Assembly (NCBI RefSeq): GCF_002198735.1
Contig: NZ_MWLO01000148.1
Location: 62,001-126,000 of the forward strand
Reading direction: 5' to 3'
DNA from: Ideonella sp. A 288
GTDB taxonomy: Bacteria > Pseudomonadota > Gammaproteobacteria > Burkholderiales > Burkholderiaceae_C
DNA: 64,000 nucleotides
Of this stretch, positions 36,215-45,936 are shown piece after piece (the first letter of the stretch is position 1; each line of letters begins with the position of its first letter). A program made the translations under genes and the position numbers. Under the pieces are notes generated by a model. That model was not told the origin of the DNA, made no database searches, and saw nothing but the letters and a program-made list of their open reading frames with translations.

Positions 36215-37336
36215 TCACTCGACCAGGCCGTAAAGCCGCTCCGGCAACAGTCGCTGCATCATGGCCTTGTCCACCGCCAGGGCCTTGATGGCGTAGCCAG
36301 GCTGCGCGGTGTCGCGACGTTGGGTGTTGACCACGGGCATGCCCTTCCGGTCGGTGATCGCCGCCGCCAGTGGCGTGTGCGCCGTGGCGCCACGCCGAAT
36401 GACCACCGCCAGTTCGCCGGAAGCCAACTGCACGAAGTTGCCCGGTGGGTAGATGCCGTACTCCTTGATGATGGCCGCCGCCGCCGGGCTGCCCTTGGCC
36501 TCGCTGAACATCTGCCGCGCCGCGTCCTGGATCGACAGCGCAGCCCGTTCGACCCGCGGGCTGATCTTGGCCATGAACACGTCGGCCAGGCGCAGGGCGT
36601 CGGCCAGTTCGCCGATCTGCATCAGATTGGCCGGATAGCCGCCGCCACCGGGGTGCTCGTGGTGCTGCAGCACCGCCTCGAGCCAGGCCTCATCGTCGAC
36701 ACCGGCGGCACGCAGCTGCTCGACCGCCTGCTCCGGATGGGCGCGGATCTGCGCCCGCTGGGCCTCGCCGAGGCGCCCCAGCGCCGCGAAGCGACCTTGC
36801 ACGTCGATGATCGACAGGTTCATCGTGAGCGCAGCCTTGACCAGCGTGCGGGTGCGCTCGGGCGCCCAGCCGATGCGCAGGGCCATCAACTGGCACAGCA
36901 GCGCCGTGTGCAGGGCATGGGTGAGGCCATACAGGCTCAGCCGCCGCTCGTCCTGGCGCACCGAGAGGTAGATGGCGATGTCGGGATCGCGCGTCACCAG
37001 GGCCATCAGCTGGCCGGCGAACTCGTCGCAGCGGGCGGGGAAACCGGGCTCGGTGCCGATGCCGCGGAGCAGGCGGTCGAGTCGCCAGACGATCTGCTCC
37101 CACAGGTCGAACAAGGTGAGCTTCTGGCGATCGGCCTCGTACTTTCGCCCTTCCTTCAGGGCCTTGACCTCATCGAGGTCAACGAAGATGCCGCGGGAGA
37201 GCAGCGCCTCGAGCTGCAGCTCGCTGCCGACCATCTGGCCTCGGGCGAGCAGCAGCTTGCCTCGCTCGTCGCGGATGCCAAAGGGCAGCGGTTCGCCCAG
37301 CTTCACCTGGTTGGACACCAGCTTGAGCAGGTCCAT
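36215..37336 (-). CDS. Degenerate HD-GYP-domain protein
   Basis: A 373-aa cytoplasmic protein. The C-terminal half (about residues 150-300) has the order of an HD-GYP c-di-GMP phosphodiesterase and keeps HHEHPGGGGYP. The metal-binding HD pair, normally in a HDIGK stretch, is replaced (LTMNLSIIDVQGR), and the GYP loop appears without the usual Arg-Asp. The N-terminal domain resembles a PilZ-like or adaptor region (PFGIRDERGKLLLARGQMV). It is therefore probably a c-di-GMP receptor or regulator and not an active hydrolase. ATG 37336 is used; an upstream TTG is less likely. Confidence 0.75.
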   Translation of the reverse strand: MDLLKLVSNQVKLGEPLPFGIRDERGKLLLARGQMVGSELQLEALLSRGIFVDLDEVKALKEGRKYEADRQKLTLFDLWEQIVWRLDRLLRGIGTEPGFPARCDEFAGQLMALVTRDPDIAIYLSVRQDERRLSLYGLTHALHTALLCQLMALRIGWAPERTRTLVKAALTMNLSIIDVQGRFAALGRLGEAQRAQIRAHPEQAVEQLRAAGVDDEAWLEAVLQHHEHPGGGGYPANLMQIGELADALRLADVFMAKISPRVERAALSIQDAARQMFSEAKGSPAAAAIIKEYGIYPPGNFVQLASGELAVVIRRGATAHTPLAAAITDRKGMPVVNTQRRDTAQPGYAIKALAVDKAMMQRLLPERLYGLVE

Positions 37337-37430
37337 TGCCAACGCGGTCTCCTGAATCGGGCCGGTGCTTCGACCGAAGCCCCGACTCTAGGGTCGGCCC
37401 GCCGCGGCAACAAGCGTGCAAACGATCGGA

Positions 37431-38312
37431 TCAGAGTTGCCCGACGGCCTCGGCGAGCAGCCCGGCCAGCGGCACCACCGACGTGACGTGCGGCACCGCA
37501 TCGGTGCTCCACACGTGGCGCGCACCCGCCCGCCTCAACTCGGCCAGCGCGTCGCCGACAAACAAGGCATGCGTCACCGCCACGTCCACGCTGGCCGCGC
37601 CGGCGCGCAGACTGGCGGTGCAGGCCTCGATCAGCGTTCGGCCGGTGCTGGCCACGTCGTCCATCAGCACCACGTGGCGGCCGGCCAGGTCGACGTCCGG
37701 CAGCACGACCCGAACGTCGTGGTCGCCGAAACGCTGCTTGCGGCACACCGCGTGCTCGATGCCGTGCAGACGACCGGCCTCGCCCACCCACTGCGCGGAC
37801 TCTTCGTCCGGCCCAAGCAGCAGCGGCCGCGGCACCTGCTGCGCCACCCATTCGCCGAGCAACGACGCCGCACTGACCGCGCGCGTGCGGCAGCCCGGCA
37901 TCACCTCGTCCAGGCTGGCGATGCGGTGCAGGTGCGGATCGACCGTGACCAGCGCGTCGACGCAGCGGGCCAGCAGGCCGGCGATGTGGCGCTGGCTCAC
38001 CGCCTCACCCGGATGGAAGGCAATGTCCTGCCGCATGTAGGCCAGGTAGGGGCTGACGAGCGCGATCTCGCGGGCCCCCAGCGCCCGCGCCGCCGGCACG
38101 GCGATGACGATCTCGACCAGCTTGTCGTTGGGTTGGTGCAGGCCCCTGAGCAGCAGCACCGTCGGCGGCAACTCTGGCGGCAGCTGCAGGCGCAACTCGC
38201 CGTCGGGGAAGCGGTGGCGTGTGACCTCGGCCCACGGCACGTCCAGCGCCGCTGCCAGGGCCTGGGCCTGGGGACGCTCGTCGTCGAAGGCCAGCACCAC
38301 CCCGGGCCTCAT
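37431..38312 (-). CDS. Atypical ribose-phosphate pyrophosphokinase (PRPP synthetase-like)
   Basis: A 293-aa protein of the PRPP synthetase family, shorter than housekeeping Prs (about 315). Conserved elements are [31 protein letters not shown] and the PRPP loop [14 protein letters not shown]. The usual ENVRG and YARQDRK stretches are changed, so substrate or regulation may differ. ATG 38312 overlaps the phosphorylase stop (ATGA), so both are made together, which suggests salvage of ribose phosphates released by the phosphorylase (inference). Confidence 0.82.
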   Translation of the reverse strand: MRPGVVLAFDDERPQAQALAAALDVPWAEVTRHRFPDGELRLQLPPELPPTVLLLRGLHQPNDKLVEIVIAVPAARALGAREIALVSPYLAYMRQDIAFHPGEAVSQRHIAGLLARCVDALVTVDPHLHRIASLDEVMPGCRTRAVSAASLLGEWVAQQVPRPLLLGPDEESAQWVGEAGRLHGIEHAVCRKQRFGDHDVRVVLPDVDLAGRHVVLMDDVASTGRTLIEACTASLRAGAASVDVAVTHALFVGDALAELRRAGARHVWSTDAVPHVTSVVPLAGLLAEAVGQL

Positions 38313-39862
38313 GCCGCCTCCGCTTCGCCAGGGCGGTCGCCGTCGTGCGCCGTGCCCAGTCGATAGCCGCTGTCCTTCCGGGCCAGGTCGCGCGCAAACC
38401 GCAGGTCGGTCTCGTACTGCGCGTGCAGCCGGTACAGTGCCTGGCCAGCCGCCACGCTGTCGCCCACCTTGACCAGCAGGTCGACGCCGGCACCGGGCAC
38501 CTGCGGCGCGCCGGCCAGCCGCGCGATGCGGGCCAGCCGCAGGTTGTCGATGGACTGCACGGTGCCGCCCGCCTCCGCCAGCACCTCGTGCGTCATCTCG
38601 CCGAGGGCCGGTGGCTGGGTACGGCGCCCCTGGGCCTCGATGATGGCCTGCATCTGCGCCAGCGCGCGGCCCGATTCGAGGATGTCTCGGGCGATGCGCC
38701 AGCCGTCGCCACCGCGCACGTCGGGGTCGAACTCGATCATGCGGCCGGCCAGCAACAGGGCCTTCTGGCGCAGGTCGGCCGGCGCCGCCGGGTCGTTGCG
38801 CAGCACGCGCATCACGTCGCGCGCCTCCAGCACCGGGCCGATGCCCGAGCCGATGGGCTGGCTGCCGTCGCTGATGACCGCGTCGAGTTGCAGGTTCAAG
38901 CGCCCGGCGACGAATTCGAACAGCTTCTTCAGCCGCTGCGCCTCGGCCATCGAACGCACCTTGGCGCTGGGCCCCATCGGGATGTCGAGCACCAGGTGGG
39001 TGGAGCCGGCGGCGATCTTCTTCGACAGGATCGAGGCCACCATCTGGCCCGGCGAATCGAGCGCCAGCGGCCGTTCGACCGAAATCAGGATGTCGTCGGC
39101 CGGCGACAGGTCGGCCGTGCCGCCCCAGGCCAGGCAGCCGTTGGTCTCGCGCACGATGGCGGCCAGCTTCTCGAAGGGCAGCGCCACCTCCGCCAGCACC
39201 TCCATCGTGTCTGCCGTGCCGGCGGGTGAGGTGATGGCGCGCGACGAAGTCTTGGGGCACAGCATGCCGTGGGCGGTGACGATGGGCACCACCAGCATCG
39301 AGGTGCGGTTGCCCGGGATGCCGCCGATGCAGTGCTTGTCGACCACCGGGCCGCCGCGCACCTGGGTGCCCCAGTCGAGCCGGCGGCCGACCGAGATCAT
39401 GGCCTCGGTGAGGTGCCACACCTCGTCGCGGTCGAGCCCGGTCTGGTGCGTGGCGACGACGAAGGCCGCCAGCTCGATCTTGGAATAACGCGCTTGCGCC
39501 ACATCCTGGATCAGGGCGAACAGGTCGGCGCGGTCGAGGCGCTCGCCGGCGATCTTGCGGTGCAAGGCCGCGATCGAGGCCGGCGCCTCGGCATGGGCCA
39601 CCTGCACGTCGTGGCCCTCGGCCACCTGCAGCCGTGCGAACGCATCCTCCGACAGGCCCAGTTCGCAGGCTTCGACGATGCGGTCGTCGTCGACGACGTT
39701 GAGCACCGCGGCGATGGTCTTGCCGTTGGCCCGCACCGCCACCTTGGCCAGCGCCTGGAAGCCGGCAGCACGCACCACGGGGCAGTTGCGGTGCAGGTAG
39801 GCGACGTTCTCGCGCCAGGTGTCGATGCCGACGCGGCGGATGCGCAGCGCGGGGGTGTCCAT
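38309..39862 (-). CDS. Thymidine/AMP phosphorylase-family protein
   Basis: A 517-aa nucleoside phosphorylase-II family enzyme. An N-terminal extension of about 85 residues, as in archaeal AMP phosphorylases, precedes the catalytic domains. The phosphate-binding stretch reads [20 protein letters not shown], and [16 protein letters not shown] and [21 protein letters not shown] are clear. In Proteobacteria this form is listed as putative thymidine phosphorylase; AMP or another nucleotide may be the true substrate. It is coupled to a PRPP-synthetase-like gene. Confidence 0.85.
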   Translation of the reverse strand: MDTPALRIRRVGIDTWRENVAYLHRNCPVVRAAGFQALAKVAVRANGKTIAAVLNVVDDDRIVEACELGLSEDAFARLQVAEGHDVQVAHAEAPASIAALHRKIAGERLDRADLFALIQDVAQARYSKIELAAFVVATHQTGLDRDEVWHLTEAMISVGRRLDWGTQVRGGPVVDKHCIGGIPGNRTSMLVVPIVTAHGMLCPKTSSRAITSPAGTADTMEVLAEVALPFEKLAAIVRETNGCLAWGGTADLSPADDILISVERPLALDSPGQMVASILSKKIAAGSTHLVLDIPMGPSAKVRSMAEAQRLKKLFEFVAGRLNLQLDAVISDGSQPIGSGIGPVLEARDVMRVLRNDPAAPADLRQKALLLAGRMIEFDPDVRGGDGWRIARDILESGRALAQMQAIIEAQGRRTQPPALGEMTHEVLAEAGGTVQSIDNLRLARIARLAGAPQVPGAGVDLLVKVGDSVAAGQALYRLHAQYETDLRFARDLARKDSGYRLGTAHDGDRPGEAEAA

Positions 39863-39871
39863 GGCCCGACT

Positions 39872-40621
39872 CTACGCCGTCCCGGGCCCCTGCCCGGCAA
39901 CGCCTGCGATCAGTTCCCGCAGGTGCTCGGCCAGCGCGCGCCTGTCGGCATGCACCGAGGCCACCGGCGGCAGGGCCACCACGCGGACGACCACGCCCTG
40001 GGCGCCGGCGATGTCCCACAGGCTGCGCACGAGCGTGGTGTCACCGACCCAGCCGACCGTCGGGCTGGTGGCATGGCCCGGCTCGCGGTAGTGCAGGCAC
40101 ACCGGCTGCACGGGGGTGCCGGTGGCGATGGCGGCCTGCAGCAGGTTGGCATGGAAGGGCAGCAGCGCGCGCCCATCCCCGGTGGTGCCCTCCGGGAACA
40201 CGCCGACGGTGTGGCCGGCCGTCAGCGCCTCGGCCATCTGGTGCACCACGCGCAGCGCGTCGCGCTTGCGCTCGCGCTCGATGAACAGCGTGCCGGCCGA
40301 GGCGACCAGCCAGCCCAGCAGGGGCCAGTGCTTCACGTCGGCCTTGGAGACGAAGCGGGCCTGAGGGCACACCGCGTGGATGGCCAGGATGTCCAGCCAC
40401 GACACGTGGTTGGACACCAGCAGCGACGCGCCGGGCCGGTACAGGCCCTGCGACTCGACCCGGATGCCCAGCAGGCGCAGCAGCTTGCCGGCCCACCAGG
40501 CGATGCGCGCATGCCGGCCGGCGTCGTCGAGCCGCGGAAAGGCCAGGGCCACCACGGCCATGCCGTGCAGCACGTGCACCACCGTGCGCGCCAGGCGCCA
40601 CAGCGCGATCGGGCCGCGCAT
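39872..40621 (-). CDS. plsC: 1-acyl-sn-glycerol-3-phosphate acyltransferase (PlsC family)
   Basis: A 249-aa membrane-associated acyltransferase making phosphatidic acid or acylating related lipids. The catalytic motif NHVSWLDI, the ERERKRDA segment and the FPEGTT motif are all intact. One N-terminal hydrophobic helix anchors it. It follows the dihydroorotase-like gene by 8 nt. Confidence 0.93.
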   Translation of the reverse strand: MRGPIALWRLARTVVHVLHGMAVVALAFPRLDDAGRHARIAWWAGKLLRLLGIRVESQGLYRPGASLLVSNHVSWLDILAIHAVCPQARFVSKADVKHWPLLGWLVASAGTLFIERERKRDALRVVHQMAEALTAGHTVGVFPEGTTGDGRALLPFHANLLQAAIATGTPVQPVCLHYREPGHATSPTVGWVGDTTLVRSLWDIAGAQGVVVRVVALPPVASVHADRRALAEHLRELIAGVAGQGPGTA

Positions 40622-40629
40622 GCCGGGGG

Positions 40630-41937
40630 TCAGCGGGCCTGGTGGGCCAGCGTGCCGGCCACCAGTGTGGCCTTCACCCGGCCGGGCAGGGCCATGCCGG
40701 TGGCGTCGAACGCGAACGGCGTGTGGCGCCCCTGGCTGCGCAACTGATCGGGGGCCACCGACCAGGTGGTGGCGGGGTCGAACACGCACACGTCGGCCAC
40801 GCCGCCCTCGACCAGCCGGCCGGCGCTGGACACCAGCGAGCCCAGCGCATCGCCGAGCACGCGCACGGGCTCGCTGGTCACCCTGGACAGCGTGGCGGGC
40901 AGCGACAGACCGGCATCGGCGCCCCACTTCAGCGCCAGGCTCAGCAGCAGTTCCAGGCCCGTGGCGCCCGGCTCGGCCTCGCCGAAGGGCAGGTTCTTGG
41001 CATCGGCATCCACCGGCGTGTGGTCGGACACCAGCGCATCGATGGTGCCGTCGGCCAGCGCCGACCGCAGCGCCTCGCGATCGGCGCCCTGGCGCAGCGG
41101 CGGCGTCAGGCGCATCGCGGGGTTGAAGAAGCCGATGTCGACGTCGGTGAGGTGCAGCGAGTTGATGCTCACGTCGGCCGTGATCGGCAGGCCTTCGGCC
41201 TTGGCCTGGCGCACCAGGGCCACGCCGGCGGCGCTGGACAGGCGGCACAGGTGCACGCGCGCGCCGGTGGCGCGCACCAGTTCGATGATGGTCTGCAGCG
41301 CGATGGTCTCGGCGGCCACCGGCACGCCCGACAGGCCCAGGCGCGTGGCCACCGCCCCGCTGGCCGCCACGCCCTTGCCCAGCCAGCCGTCCTGGGGCCG
41401 CAGCCAGACGGCATAACCGAAGGTCGACGCGTACTGCAGGGCGCGCATCAGCACCTGCGTGTCGCGCACCGCCACCTCGGCCTGCGAGAAGCCCACGCAG
41501 CCGGCGGCGGTGAGCTCGGCCATCTCGGTGAGCACTTCGCCGGCCAGGCCACGGGTCAACGCGCCCAGCGGGAACAGCCGGCACCGCGACAGCTTGCGGG
41601 CGCGGAACTTGAGCATCTCCACCAGGCCCGGCTCGTCGAGCGTCGGGTCGGTGTCGGGCGGGCAGACGAGGCTGGTGACGCCGCCCGCGGCGGCCGCATT
41701 GAGCTCGGACTCGAGCATGCCTTCGTGCTCGTGCCCCGGCTCGCGCAGGCGCGCGGCGAGGTCGACCAGGCCGGGCGCGACGACACAGCCTGTCGCGTCG
41801 ATGGTGCGGTCGGCCGCGAACTCGCTGCCCACGCTGCCGATGCCGACGATGCGGCCGCCGGCAATGGCCAGGTCGGCGCGCTCGTCGCGGCCGGAAGCGG
41901 GGTCGACCACGCGGCCGTTGCGGATGAGGATCTTCAT
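40630..41937 (-). CDS. pyrX: Dihydroorotase-like protein (PyrX/PyrC'), catalytically degenerate
   Basis: A 435-aa amidohydrolase-fold protein. Where active dihydroorotases have DxHxHLREPG it has [10 protein letters not shown], so both zinc His residues are lost. The catalytic FTDDG is FSQAE, the HVS His is Arg (CRLSS), and only the final Asp (SDHTP) remains. Such pseudo-dihydroorotases are known in Pseudomonas as structural partners of aspartate carbamoyltransferase, which fits the ATGA overlap with pyrB here. An active pyrC is expected elsewhere in the genome. Confidence 0.9.
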   Translation of the reverse strand: MKILIRNGRVVDPASGRDERADLAIAGGRIVGIGSVGSEFAADRTIDATGCVVAPGLVDLAARLREPGHEHEGMLESELNAAAAGGVTSLVCPPDTDPTLDEPGLVEMLKFRARKLSRCRLFPLGALTRGLAGEVLTEMAELTAAGCVGFSQAEVAVRDTQVLMRALQYASTFGYAVWLRPQDGWLGKGVAASGAVATRLGLSGVPVAAETIALQTIIELVRATGARVHLCRLSSAAGVALVRQAKAEGLPITADVSINSLHLTDVDIGFFNPAMRLTPPLRQGADREALRSALADGTIDALVSDHTPVDADAKNLPFGEAEPGATGLELLLSLALKWGADAGLSLPATLSRVTSEPVRVLGDALGSLVSSAGRLVEGGVADVCVFDPATTWSVAPDQLRSQGRHTPFAFDATGMALPGRVKATLVAGTLAHQAR

Positions 41938-42896
41938 GCGTCGTTCCCGGCAATGATCGACATCACGGCCATGCGCACCGCGATGCCGAAGGTCACCTGC
42001 GGCAGGATCACGCTGTGCGAGCCGTCGGCGACCGATGAATCGATCTCCACGCCGCGGTTGATCGGCCCGGGGTGCATCACGATGGCGTCGGGCTTGGCCA
42101 GCGCCAGCTTGTCGAGGTCGAGCCCGTACTTCATCGAGAACTCGCCGGCACTGGGCAGCATGGCGCCGCTCATGCGCTCGTTCTGCAGGCGCAGCATGAT
42201 CACGACGTCGGCGTCGCGGATGCCCTCGGCCATGTCGTGGCACACGCGCACGCCCATCGAACGCAGGTCGCCGGGCACCAGGGTCTTGGGGCCGACCGCG
42301 CGGATGTCGGGCACGCCCAGCGTGGTGAGGGCATGGATGTCGGAGCGCGCCACGCGCGAATGCACGATGTCGCCGACGATGGCCACCGACAGCTGCGTGA
42401 AGTCGCGCTTGAAGTGCCGGATGGTGTACATGTCGAGCAGGCCCTGCGTGGGGTGCGCATGGCGGCCGTCGCCGGCATTGACCACGTGCACGTGCGGCGC
42501 GCAGTGCTGGGCGATCAGGTAGGGCGCCCCGCTCTCGCTGTGGCGCACCACGAACATGTCGGCGTGCATGGCCGACAAGTTGGCGATGGTGTCGAGCAGG
42601 CTCTCGCCCTTGGCCGCGCTGGACTTGGCGATGTCGAGGTTGAGCACGTCGGCCGACAGGCGCTTGGCGGCGATCTCGAAGGTGGTGCGCGTTCGCGTGC
42701 TGTTCTCGAAGAACAGGTTGAACACGCTCTTGCCGCGCAGCAGCGGCACCTTCTTGACCTCGCGGTCGTTGACCGACAGGAAGGTGCCCGCCGTGTCGAG
42801 GATGTGCGTGACGACGTCGCGCGGCAGGCCCTCGATGGACAGCAGGTGGATCAGCTCGCCCTGGCGGTTGAGCTGCGGGTTGCGGCGGTTCAGCAT
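41934..42896 (-). CDS. pyrB: Aspartate carbamoyltransferase catalytic subunit
   Basis: A 320-aa enzyme catalysing the first committed step of pyrimidine synthesis. The carbamoyl-phosphate motif [24 protein letters not shown] and the aspartate-binding [12 protein letters not shown] are complete. No pyrI regulatory gene is adjacent; the pseudo-dihydroorotase downstream probably completes the holoenzyme. It starts one base inside the pyrR stop. Confidence 0.97.
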   Translation of the reverse strand: MLNRRNPQLNRQGELIHLLSIEGLPRDVVTHILDTAGTFLSVNDREVKKVPLLRGKSVFNLFFENSTRTRTTFEIAAKRLSADVLNLDIAKSSAAKGESLLDTIANLSAMHADMFVVRHSESGAPYLIAQHCAPHVHVVNAGDGRHAHPTQGLLDMYTIRHFKRDFTQLSVAIVGDIVHSRVARSDIHALTTLGVPDIRAVGPKTLVPGDLRSMGVRVCHDMAEGIRDADVVIMLRLQNERMSGAMLPSAGEFSMKYGLDLDKLALAKPDAIVMHPGPINRGVEIDSSVADGSHSVILPQVTFGIAVRMAVMSIIAGNDA

Positions 42897-43399
42897 CAGC
42901 CGTGCTCCTTCACCGTGAAGCTGAAGCGGCCGTCATCGCCGCGGGCCAGCGCCAGCTTCTGCCCCGGCGGCAACGCGATCTTGGCGGCGGCGAAGGCGGG
43001 CTGGATGGGCAGCTCGCGGCCGCCCCGGTCGACCAGCACCGCCAGCGTCACGCTGGCCGGCCGGCCGAAGTCGTACAGCTCGTTGAGCACCGCGCGGATG
43101 GTGCGGCCGGTGAACAGCACGTCGTCGAGCAGCAGGATGTGCGCGCCATCGACCGCGAACGGGATCTTGGTGGCGCCGGTGCCGCTGGCCAGGCCGCGCT
43201 CGCTGAAATCGTCGCGGTGCAGCGCGCTGGAGATCACGCCCGGCTTGCCAGGCAGGTGCAGGTCGGCATGCAGCCGCTCGGCCAGCCAGGCGCCGCCCGA
43301 CCAGATGCCCAGCAAGGCCATCTCGGGCCGCCACAGGCTGCGCACGCCGGCCAGCAGTTCGGTGTAAAGCGCCTCGGCATCCAGGGTCAGGGTCGTCAT
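42896..43399 (-). CDS. pyrR: Bifunctional pyr operon regulator/uracil phosphoribosyltransferase
   Basis: A 167-aa phosphoribosyltransferase-fold protein. The PRPP loop [18 protein letters not shown] and [23 protein letters not shown] match PyrR. In Gram-positives PyrR attenuates pyr mRNA; I see no clear attenuator here, so only a possible regulatory or UPRTase role is stated. It lies between ruvX and pyrB, overlapping both. Confidence 0.94.
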   Translation of the reverse strand: MTTLTLDAEALYTELLAGVRSLWRPEMALLGIWSGGAWLAERLHADLHLPGKPGVISSALHRDDFSERGLASGTGATKIPFAVDGAHILLLDDVLFTGRTIRAVLNELYDFGRPASVTLAVLVDRGGRELPIQPAFAAAKIALPPGQKLALARGDDGRFSFTVKEHG

Positions 43400-43788
43400 G
43401 GCAGGGTGTTGAGGTACTGGTCGAGGATGATGGCCGCCGACGCGGCATCCACGTCCGCCGCGCCGCTGGCCAGGGCTTCGGTGGTGCTGTAGCGCTCGTC
43501 CACCTCGTGCACGGTCAGGCCGAAGCGGCCGTGCAACTGGCGTGCGAACTTGCGGGCGCGCTGCGTATTGTCGTGTGGCGCGCCATCGGGATGGAACGGA
43601 ATGCCCACCACCAGCGCATCGGGCTGCCATTCGGCGACCAACCGGCCGATGCGCTCGAAGCGCTGTGAGCCTTCTGCGGCGATGGTGGTGAGCGGTGTCG
43701 CGCTGCGCAGCAGGCCATTGCCGCTGGCCACGCCCACGCGCTTCACACCGAAATCGAAGGCGAGGTAGGACAGCGGACGGCTCGACAC
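43396..43788 (-). CDS. ruvX: Holliday junction resolvase-like / pre-16S rRNA nuclease RuvX (YqgF)
   Basis: A 130-aa RNase H-fold nuclease needed for 16S rRNA 5'-end maturation. The N-terminal catalytic motif is AFDFGVKRVGVA, with VVGIPFHPDG and the C-terminal VDERYSTTEA. The start codon is GTG (43788). Its stop overlaps pyrR and it follows yqgE by 30 nt, the common yqgE-ruvX-pyrR-pyrB order. Confidence 0.94.
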   Translation of the reverse strand: MSSRPLSYLAFDFGVKRVGVASGNGLLRSATPLTTIAAEGSQRFERIGRLVAEWQPDALVVGIPFHPDGAPHDNTQRARKFARQLHGRFGLTVHEVDERYSTTEALASGAADVDAASAAIILDQYLNTLP

Positions 43789-43818
43789 GGGTCAGAGGCG
43801 CAGGGTGGCCTCAGGCCG

Positions 43819-44397
43819 TCACGCGTGCCCGGCCTCTTGGCTGAGCATGCGCGGGTCGATGCCCAGCAGCGACAGCGCACGGTCGTAGCGCTCGCCGACC
43901 GGAGTGTCGAAGATGACCTCGGGCGCGGCATCGACGTTGAGCCAGCCGTTGCGGCCGATCTCGTCCTCGAGCTGGCCGGCCCCCCAGCCGCTGTAGCCCA
44001 GCGTGACGAGCAGGCGCTTCGGGCCGGCACCATGCGACAGCGCCTCGAGCACGTCCTTGCTGGTGGTCATCGCCAGGCCGCCCGGGATCGACAGCGTGGA
44101 GCTGTACGGGCTGTCGTCGTCACCCAGCTTGTCGTGCAGCACGAAGCCGCGTTCGGTCTGCACCGGGCCGCCGAAGAAGACGGGCTGCTCGCCGAGTTCG
44201 GTGGAGTCCAGGCTCAGCTCGACCTTCTCGAACAGGTTCTTCAGCTTGATGTCGATGGGCTTGTTGATCACCAGGCCGAGCGCGCCCTTCTCGGTGTGCT
44301 CGCACAGGTAGACCACCGACCCGGCAAAGGTGTCGTCCGCCATGCCGGGCATGGCAATGAGGAACTGGTTGGTCAGGTTGATGCGGGCCGCGGACAT
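43819..44397 (-). CDS. YqgE/AlgH family protein
   Basis: A 192-aa cytoplasmic protein of the UPF0301 family. It shows NLTNQFLIAMPGM, LGLVINKP, FFGGPVQTERGFVLH, and TLGYSGWGAGQLEDEI near the end, all family signatures. Function is not established. It is the first gene of the minus-strand ruvX-pyr run, divergent from phrB with 34 bp between. Confidence 0.94.
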   Translation of the reverse strand: MSAARINLTNQFLIAMPGMADDTFAGSVVYLCEHTEKGALGLVINKPIDIKLKNLFEKVELSLDSTELGEQPVFFGGPVQTERGFVLHDKLGDDDSPYSSTLSIPGGLAMTTSKDVLEALSHGAGPKRLLVTLGYSGWGAGQLEDEIGRNGWLNVDAAPEVIFDTPVGERYDRALSLLGIDPRMLSQEAGHA

Positions 44398-44431
44398 GCG
44401 CCGATTCTAATGATCCGCGACACTCGGGTCC

Positions 44432-45901
44432 GTGGAGAAGTCCGTCGATCGAGCGCTGGTCTGGTTCCGCCGCGATTTGCGGGCGGATGACCATGCGGCG
44501 CTCTACCACGCCCTGAAGGCCGCGCGGCACGTGTGGTGCGCCTTCGTGTTCGACCGCGACATCCTCGATCCGCTGCCCCGCGCCGACCGCCGGGTGGAGT
44601 TCATCCGCGACAGCCTGGTCGACCTCGACCAGCAGCTGCAGAGCCTGGGTCTGTCGCACGGCGTGGCCGGCACGGGGCTGCTGGTGCGCCACGGGCACGC
44701 GGTCGAGGCACTGCCCGCGCTGGCCCGTGAACTGGGCGTGCAGGCCCTGTACACCAACCACGACGACGAGCCGGCCGCCCTGGCGCGCGACGCCCGCGTG
44801 CGCGGCGCCCTGGCCGATGCCGGCATCGTGCTGCACACCGCCAAGGACCACGTGGTGTTCGAGCGCAGCGAGGTGCTCACCGCCACCGGCAGCCCCTACA
44901 GCGTGTTCACGCCCTACAAGAACGCCTGGCTGAAGAAGCTCGAGCCGTTCTTCCTGCGCGCCTACCCGGTGGCCCGACACGCGGGCGGGCTGGCGGCGCG
45001 GCCCGAGCCGGCGTCGGTGCCCACGCTGGCCGAGATCGGCTTCGAGCGCACCAACCTGCACGCGCTGAAGCTGCCCACCGGCACCAGCGGCGCCCATGAG
45101 CTGCTGGACGACTTCCTCGACCGCATTGACCGTTACCACGAGCAGCGCGACCTGCCCGCGGTGAAGGGGCCGAGCTACCTGTCCACCCACCTGCGCTTCG
45201 GCACGGTGTCGATCCGCCGGCTCGCACGCGAGGCCTGGCAGCGCATGCAGGCCGGCTCGCGCGGCGCCGAGGTGTGGTTGTCCGAGCTGATCTGGCGCGA
45301 CTTCTACCACCAGATCCTGCACCACCATCCGCGCGTCGTGACGCAGGCCTTCCGGCCTGAGTACGACACGATCCGCTGGGACCACGGCAAGCACGCCGAC
45401 GCGCTGTTCGAGGCCTGGTGCCAGGGCCGCACCGGCTACCCGCTGGTCGACGCCGCGATGCGGCAGATCAACCAGACCGGCTACATGCACAACCGGCTGC
45501 GCATGGTGGTGGCCAGCTTCCTGACCAAGGACCTGGGGCTGGACTGGCGGCGCGGCGAGGCCTACTTCGCCCTGCACCTCAACGATTTCGACCTGGCCGC
45601 CAACAACGGCGGCTGGCAATGGGCCGCCTCGACCGGCTGCGACGCCCAGCCCTATTTCCGCATCTTCAACCCGGTGAGCCAGAGCGAGAAGTTCGACGCC
45701 GGCGGCCGCTTCATCCGCCGCTACCTGCCCGAACTGGCCGCCCTGCCGGACGACCTGCTGCACGCCCCCTGGCTGGCGCGCGAGATCGACCTGGCGGCTG
45801 CCGGCATCGTGCTGGGGCGCGACTACCCGCGGCCGATCGTCGACCACGCGCTGGCACGGCAACGCACGCTGGAGCGCTTTGCGGTGGTCAAGCAGAAGTG
45901 A
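44432..45901 (+). CDS. phrB: Deoxyribodipyrimidine photolyase (cryptochrome/photolyase family)
   Basis: A 489-aa light-driven DNA repair enzyme reversing cyclobutane pyrimidine dimers. The N-terminal antenna domain begins ALVWFRRDLRADDH. The FAD domain shows SELIWRDFYHQIL, NRLRMVVASFLTKDL and WQWAASTGCDAQPYFRIFNP. The start is GTG 44432, since no in-frame ATG precedes the conserved ALVWFRRDLR. Confidence 0.96.
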   Translation: MEKSVDRALVWFRRDLRADDHAALYHALKAARHVWCAFVFDRDILDPLPRADRRVEFIRDSLVDLDQQLQSLGLSHGVAGTGLLVRHGHAVEALPALARELGVQALYTNHDDEPAALARDARVRGALADAGIVLHTAKDHVVFERSEVLTATGSPYSVFTPYKNAWLKKLEPFFLRAYPVARHAGGLAARPEPASVPTLAEIGFERTNLHALKLPTGTSGAHELLDDFLDRIDRYHEQRDLPAVKGPSYLSTHLRFGTVSIRRLAREAWQRMQAGSRGAEVWLSELIWRDFYHQILHHHPRVVTQAFRPEYDTIRWDHGKHADALFEAWCQGRTGYPLVDAAMRQINQTGYMHNRLRMVVASFLTKDLGLDWRRGEAYFALHLNDFDLAANNGGWQWAASTGCDAQPYFRIFNPVSQSEKFDAGGRFIRRYLPELAALPDDLLHAPWLAREIDLAAAGIVLGRDYPRPIVDHALARQRTLERFAVVKQK

Positions 45902-45907
45902 CCGGCA

Positions 45908-45924
45908 GGCGCCCGTTGGGCGCC
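45908..45924. terminator. Hairpin between convergent phrB and diguanylate cyclase genes
   Basis: GGCGCCC and GGGCGCC pair perfectly around GTT, between two convergent stops 35 bp apart. No T-run on either side. Confidence 0.4.
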
Positions 45925-45936
45925 AGGTCACGCGGG

